Below, piece by piece: positions 5,414 to 9,175 of a stretch of DNA of 9,175 nucleotides. Source of the DNA: Cellulomonas sp. (GTDB lineage: Bacteria > Actinomycetota > Actinomycetes > Actinomycetales > Cellulomonadaceae); contig JAPSIJ010000075.1 in the NCBI GenBank assembly GCA_031178805.1, forward strand, positions 1 to 9,175, written 5' to 3'. The position numbers and the translations under genes were made by a program. The stretch's first letter is position 1. Every line of letters begins with the position of its first letter. Under the pieces are notes generated by a model. That model was not told where the DNA came from and ran no database searches. It was given only the letters and a program-made list of their open reading frames with translations.

Positions 5414-7438
5414 ATGACGCCCTGGGCCGACCACCTCTCCCCCACGCTCGACCACGGGGAGGCGCGGCGCACCGGGTGGACCCGCGCCACCTGGGAGGCG
5501 TGCGCGGACCGCCTCGTCCTCGACGCCCGCCGGCACGGCACGCCCGACCACGCCGGGATCCTCCTGCCCGGCGCGGTGGGCGGGTACGGCGCGCGGGTGG
5601 ACGCGCTCGAGGGATACGCCCGCACGCTGCTCGCGGTCGGCTTCCGGGTGGCAGGTGCCCGCGGCGACGACCCGCACGACCACCTGGGCTGGTACGCGGC
5701 CGGGCTGGCGGCGGGCACCGACCCCGCGTCGCCCGGGCGCTGGGTCCGGCTCGACGAGGACCCGCAGGCGCGCGTCGAGGGCGCCTCGCTCGCGCTCGTC
5801 CTGCACCTGACCCGCCCGTGGTTGTGGGACCGGCTCGCCGCGCGCGTCCAGGAGCGGGTCGTCGACTACCTGTCCCCCGCCGTCGGCGGCTTCTACCCGG
5901 ACACCAACTGGCTGTGGTTCCGCGCGGTGACGCAGACCTTCCTGGCGTCCGTCGGCGGGCCGCACCGCCCGGACGAGGTCGCCGCGGGCCTCGCGGTCGC
6001 GGAGCGGTGCCACGTCGGGCACGGCTGGTCCTCCGACGGCGTCGGCCGCACCTTCGACCACTACAGCGGCTGGGCGATGCAGCTCTACCCGCTGCTCTGG
6101 GTCCAGATGGCCGCCGCCGACCCCGCGGCCGCGGGCACGGACGCGGACGGCCTCGCCCGGCTGCGGCGCCGGTACGCCGAGCGCGCGGTCGCCTACGCGG
6201 CCGACGCGGCCCGCCTCGTCGGCGCCGACGGCGGCCCGCTCCTCCAGGGACGCAGCCTCACCTACCGGTTCGCGACCGCGGCCCCGCTGTGGTCCGGGGT
6301 GCTGGGGAGGGACGCGCTGCCCGGCGACGCGCCGGACCCGCCCGGCGCAGCCCTGGGCGTCCTCCGGCACGCCGCCGCCGCGACAATGCGGCACTTCCTG
6401 GACGCCGGGGCCCCCGGGCCCGACGGGGTGCTCGACCTCGGCTGGCGCCGCCCCTGGCCCGGGATCGCGCAGTCCTACTCCGGCCCGGGGTCGCCGTACT
6501 GGGCCACGAAGGCGTTCGCCGGCCTGCTGCTGCCCCCGGAGCACCCGGTGTGGTCCGCGCCCGAGGAGCCGCTGCCGGCCGAGCGCGACCAGGCGTTCGT
6601 GCTGCCGGCACCCGGCTGGCTCGTGACGTCGCGGGCCGCCGACGGCGTCGTCCGGGTGACCAACCACGGCACCACCACGGCGCCCGCCGGCAGCACCCTG
6701 CCCGAGTCCGCGCTGTACGAGCGGCTCACCTACTCCACGGCCACCAGCCCCCGGCACGACCCGCTCGCCGACCCGCTGGAGGACGCGGTCGTGCTGCTCG
6801 ACGCGGGCGGGCGGGCCTCGAGCCGGGCGGGCCTCGTCCCCGAGGGGGTCGGCACCCTGCCGACGGGCACCCTGCACGGCGCGTCCCGGTGGCACGCGCA
6901 CTGGTCGGCCCGGGACCCCGGGGAACCGGACCACGGCCGCGCGCGCACCGGGTCCGGGCCCGCCGGCCCAGGGCTGCGCGTCGTCTCGCTCGTGCGGGGC
7001 GCGTGGGAGGTGCGCCTGGTGCACGTCGACGGCACGGCCGACGCCCCCAGCGGCCGGCTGCGGGTCGGCGGCACCGCCGTGCCGGCCGACCACGACCCTG
7101 CGGTGACGACCGGGCCCGGCCACGTGCGGGTGGCGGGGCGCGCGGCCGACGCGGGTCGCGTGGCCGGGCGGCCGCTGGAGTGCCGGCTCGTCGACCTCGG
7201 GGGGCTGCCCGCCGCCGGCCACCGCCGGCTGCTCGACGCGACCCCGCTGGCGGTCGCCAGCCTGGTCGGGTGGCTGGCGACCGACGGCCCGGTCTCCGGC
7301 TGGACCGCGGCCGCCGTCCGGCTGGGGGCGCCGGAGCCGGAGGACCTGCCCCCGACCGTGACCTGGGCCGGCGGCCGGCCGGAGGAGGTGCGCTGGGCGG
7401 ACGGCACGACCGACCACCCGCCGCTGCCCGGCGCCTGA
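5414..7438 (+). CDS. DUF2264 domain-containing protein, putative cytoplasmic glycan-active enzyme
   Basis: The protein has 674 residues. The first 400 or so match the DUF2264 family by recurrent motifs: LEGYAR (65-70), YPDTNWLWFR (161-170), DHYSGWAMQLYPLLW (215-229), GRSLTYRFA (279-287) and GPGSPYWATKAF (357-368), followed by LLLPPEHPVW (371-380). The family is thought to adopt an alpha-helical toroid related to unsaturated-uronyl hydrolases, and I recall some members being linked to beta-glucuronidase activity (GH154), which I cannot confirm here. Residues from about 400 on form a second region, probably a beta-sandwich, of unknown role. There is no signal peptide, so it is predicted cytoplasmic. 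The ATG at 5414 has only a weak purine-rich upstream region. The gene lies 71 bp after the regulator and 71 bp before the GH36 gene, likely co-transcribed. Given the divergent lyase, removal of a uronic acid from oligosaccharides is a plausible inferred role. Confidence 0.85.
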   Translation: MTPWADHLSPTLDHGEARRTGWTRATWEACADRLVLDARRHGTPDHAGILLPGAVGGYGARVDALEGYARTLLAVGFRVAGARGDDPHDHLGWYAAGLAAGTDPASPGRWVRLDEDPQARVEGASLALVLHLTRPWLWDRLAARVQERVVDYLSPAVGGFYPDTNWLWFRAVTQTFLASVGGPHRPDEVAAGLAVAERCHVGHGWSSDGVGRTFDHYSGWAMQLYPLLWVQMAAADPAAAGTDADGLARLRRRYAERAVAYAADAARLVGADGGPLLQGRSLTYRFATAAPLWSGVLGRDALPGDAPDPPGAALGVLRHAAAATMRHFLDAGAPGPDGVLDLGWRRPWPGIAQSYSGPGSPYWATKAFAGLLLPPEHPVWSAPEEPLPAERDQAFVLPAPGWLVTSRAADGVVRVTNHGTTTAPAGSTLPESALYERLTYSTATSPRHDPLADPLEDAVVLLDAGGRASSRAGLVPEGVGTLPTGTLHGASRWHAHWSARDPGEPDHGRARTGSGPAGPGLRVVSLVRGAWEVRLVHVDGTADAPSGRLRVGGTAVPADHDPAVTTGPGHVRVAGRAADAGRVAGRPLECRLVDLGGLPAAGHRRLLDATPLAVASLVGWLATDGPVSGWTAAAVRLGAPEPEDLPPTVTWAGGRPEEVRWADGTTDHPPLPGA

Positions 7439-7497
7439 CCGGCGCCTCTGCCACGCCGCCCGTCCGCGACCCGTCCGAACCCGACACCCCCGATCCC

Positions 7498-7503
7498 GAG
7501 AGG
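7498..7503 (+). promoter_or_regulatory. Ribosome-binding site that supports a GTG start for the GH36 gene
   Basis: GAGAGG lies 6 nt ahead of the GTG at 7510. No ATG nearby in this frame has a comparable site, and the glycosidase N-terminal domain follows directly, so GTG is the most likely start codon. Confidence 0.7.
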
Positions 7504-7509
7504 CTCGCC

Positions 7510-9175
7510 GTGCCCGACGACACCCCCGCCCCGACCGTCCACCTCCGCGCCGCCGGCACCAGCGTGCTGCTCGACCTGGGCGACGGCGCCGGCCTGCCCC
7601 GGGTGCTGCACTGGGGCACGGACCTCGGCGACCTCACCGACGAGGAGGCCACGACCCTCGCCCGGGCCTCCGTGCTGCCGGTGGCGACCGCGACGCCCGA
7701 CGTGCCCGCGGACCTGACCGTGCTGCCCGAGCAGCAGGCCGGCTGGCAGGGCACCCCGGGCGTCGGCGGGCACCGCGCCGGCACCGCGTTCTCGCCGGCG
7801 TTCCGGCTCGCGGACGTCGCGGTCGACGGCCCCGGCCCGGTCGAGGGCGTGCCGCTCGCAGGCGCCGTGACCGCCACCGCCCACGACCCGGCCGCCGGCC
7901 TGTCGCTGCGGTGGCGGCTGGAGCTGCTGCGCGACGGCCTGCTCCGCACCCGCAGCACGCTCACCAGCACGGCCCCCGGCGTCTTCGACCTGCACGCCCT
8001 GGACGTCGTGCTGCCCCTGCCGCGCGAGGCGGGCGAGATCCTCGACTTCACGGGCCGGCACCTCAAGGAGCGCACGCCGCAGCGGCACGCGTTCACCGCC
8101 GGCACCCACCTGCGCGAGACCCGGCGCGGGCGCGCGCACGACGGCACGCTGCTGCTCGTCGCGGGCGAGCCCGGCTTCGGCCACCGGCGGGGCGCGGCCT
8201 GGGCGGTGCACGTCGCGTGGTCGGGCAACACCCGGACCTTCGCCGAGCAGGAGATGCCGAGCGGTCGGCGCGTGCTCGGCGGCGGCGAGCTGCTGCTGCC
8301 GGGCGAGGTGCGGCTCGCCGAGGGCGCGACCTACACCTCGCCGTGGGTGTACGCGGCGCACGGCGACGGGCTCGACGCGCTGGCGGCGCGGTTCCACCGG
8401 TTCCTGCGGTCCCGCCCGCAGCACCCCCGGTCGCCGCGGCCGACGACGATCAACGTCTGGGAGGCCGTGTACTTCGACCACGACCTGGACCGGCTGCGGG
8501 CCCTGGCCGACCGGGCCGCGCAGGTCGGGCTGGAGCGGTATGTGCTGGACGACGGCTGGTTCCGGCACCGGCGGGACGACACCGCCGGGCTCGGCGACTG
8601 GTACGTCGACGAGGACGTGTGGCCGGACGGGCTGCACCCGCTGGTCGACCACGTCACCGGCCTGGGTCTGCAGTTCGGGCTGTGGTTCGAGCCCGAGATG
8701 GTGAACGAGGACTCCGACCTGGCGCGCGCCCACCCCGACTGGCTGCTGCGCACGCCGCACCGGGTGCCGCGGCCGGCCCGGCACCAGCAGGTGCTCGACC
8801 TCACGGTGCCCGCCGCGTGGCGGCACGTGCACGACCGGCTGGACGCCCTGCTGTCCGAGTACCGGATCGGGTACGTGAAGTGGGACTTCAACCGCGACCT
8901 GGTGGACGCCGGCCGGCAGGCCACCGGGACGGCCGGGGTGCACGAGCAGACGCTGGCCGCCTACCGGCTGATGGCCGCGCTGCGCGCCGCCCACCCGCAC
9001 GTCGAGATCGAGTCCTGCGCCGGCGGGGGCGGCCGGGTCGACCTCGGGATCCTCGAGCTCACCGACCGCGTCTGGACGTCGGACTGCATCGACCCGCTGG
9101 AGCGGCAGACCATCGAGGCGGGGACCGGGCTGCTCGTCCCGCCGGAGATGCTGGGTTCCCACATCGGGTCGCCGC
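7510..9175 (+). CDS. GH36 alpha-galactosidase-family glycoside hydrolase, C-terminus beyond right edge
   Basis: The gene encodes a retaining glycosidase that removes terminal alpha-linked galactose (some GH36 members act on GalNAc). The first 555 residues are visible of roughly 700-740 typical for the family. An N-terminal beta-sandwich (about 1-300) precedes the TIM barrel, which opens with INVWEAVYF around 317. Barrel motifs are clear: DDGWF (347-351), LWFEPEMVN (391-399), KWDFNRD (457-463) with Asp459 as predicted nucleophile, ESCAGGGGRVD (501-511) which fits the CxxGxGxxD pattern, and WTSDCIDPLERQ (522-533) with Asp525 as predicted acid/base. In the last motif Cys526-Ile527 stand where Asn/Asp-Thr are common. 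There is no signal peptide, so it is probably cytoplasmic. It starts with GTG, 71 bp after the DUF2264 gene, probably in one transcript. The family is certain; galactose versus GalNAc preference is not. Confidence 0.95.
   Translation, partial: MPDDTPAPTVHLRAAGTSVLLDLGDGAGLPRVLHWGTDLGDLTDEEATTLARASVLPVATATPDVPADLTVLPEQQAGWQGTPGVGGHRAGTAFSPAFRLADVAVDGPGPVEGVPLAGAVTATAHDPAAGLSLRWRLELLRDGLLRTRSTLTSTAPGVFDLHALDVVLPLPREAGEILDFTGRHLKERTPQRHAFTAGTHLRETRRGRAHDGTLLLVAGEPGFGHRRGAAWAVHVAWSGNTRTFAEQEMPSGRRVLGGGELLLPGEVRLAEGATYTSPWVYAAHGDGLDALAARFHRFLRSRPQHPRSPRPTTINVWEAVYFDHDLDRLRALADRAAQVGLERYVLDDGWFRHRRDDTAGLGDWYVDEDVWPDGLHPLVDHVTGLGLQFGLWFEPEMVNEDSDLARAHPDWLLRTPHRVPRPARHQQVLDLTVPAAWRHVHDRLDALLSEYRIGYVKWDFNRDLVDAGRQATGTAGVHEQTLAAYRLMAALRAAHPHVEIESCAGGGGRVDLGILELTDRVWTSDCIDPLERQTIEAGTGLLVPPEMLGSHIGSP

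Noticed and set aside
7439..7509. Searched the 71-bp gap between the DUF2264 and GH36 genes for a terminator or operator
   Set aside because: Apart from the ribosome-binding site it is C-rich, with no convincing hairpin, T-run or YGRTCAY half-site. Its length matches the 5343-5413 gap, but the sequences differ, so the equality is coincidence.
4955..9164. Several long minus-strand reading frames opposite the regulator, DUF2264 and GH36 genes
   Set aside because: They are shadows of three well-supported plus-strand genes, with biased composition and no recognisable motifs.

Overview
The window is about 9.2 kb of very GC-rich DNA (well over 70% by eye), with a strong G/C bias at third codon positions. 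Codon use, the lipoprotein-type solute-binding protein and the enzyme families suggest an actinobacterium, probably a Cellulomonas-like member of the Micrococcales. That taxonomic guess is inference. Coding density is high, and the high GC content creates many long spurious antisense reading frames.

The genes form two divergent blocks around a 105-bp intergenic region (4098-4202). The leftward block, in order of transcription, encodes a heparinase II/III-type polysaccharide lyase without a signal peptide (4097-2181), a D-isomer-specific 2-hydroxyacid dehydrogenase (2058-1036) and an ABC-transporter sugar-binding lipoprotein (992 to beyond the left edge). The rightward block encodes a regulator with a DeoR-type DNA-binding domain joined to a LacI-type sugar-binding sensor (4203-5342), a DUF2264 protein (5414-7438) and a GH36 alpha-galactosidase-family enzyme (7510 to beyond the right edge).

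Together they look like a carbohydrate-utilisation locus. The lipoprotein would capture an oligosaccharide outside the cell and pass it to membrane permeases presumably encoded beyond the left edge. The lyase, the DUF2264 protein and the GH36 enzyme all lack export signals and would break the sugar down in the cytoplasm. The dehydrogenase would act on a 2-keto or 2-hydroxy acid, perhaps one derived from a uronic acid. A lyase, a DUF2264 protein and an alpha-galactosidase-family enzyme together suggest an acidic, galactose- or GalNAc-containing glycan. The actual substrate cannot be read from the sequence.

Two points deserve a second look. The regulator combines a DeoR reader head with a LacI-type sensor. 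Matching direct-repeat half-sites (YGRTCAY, mostly 10 bp apart) occur in the divergent intergenic region and again upstream of the dehydrogenase gene, and are candidate operators for that regulator. I see no RNA genes, CRISPR arrays, insertion sequences or phage genes, and no gene-free stretch longer than about 125 bp.
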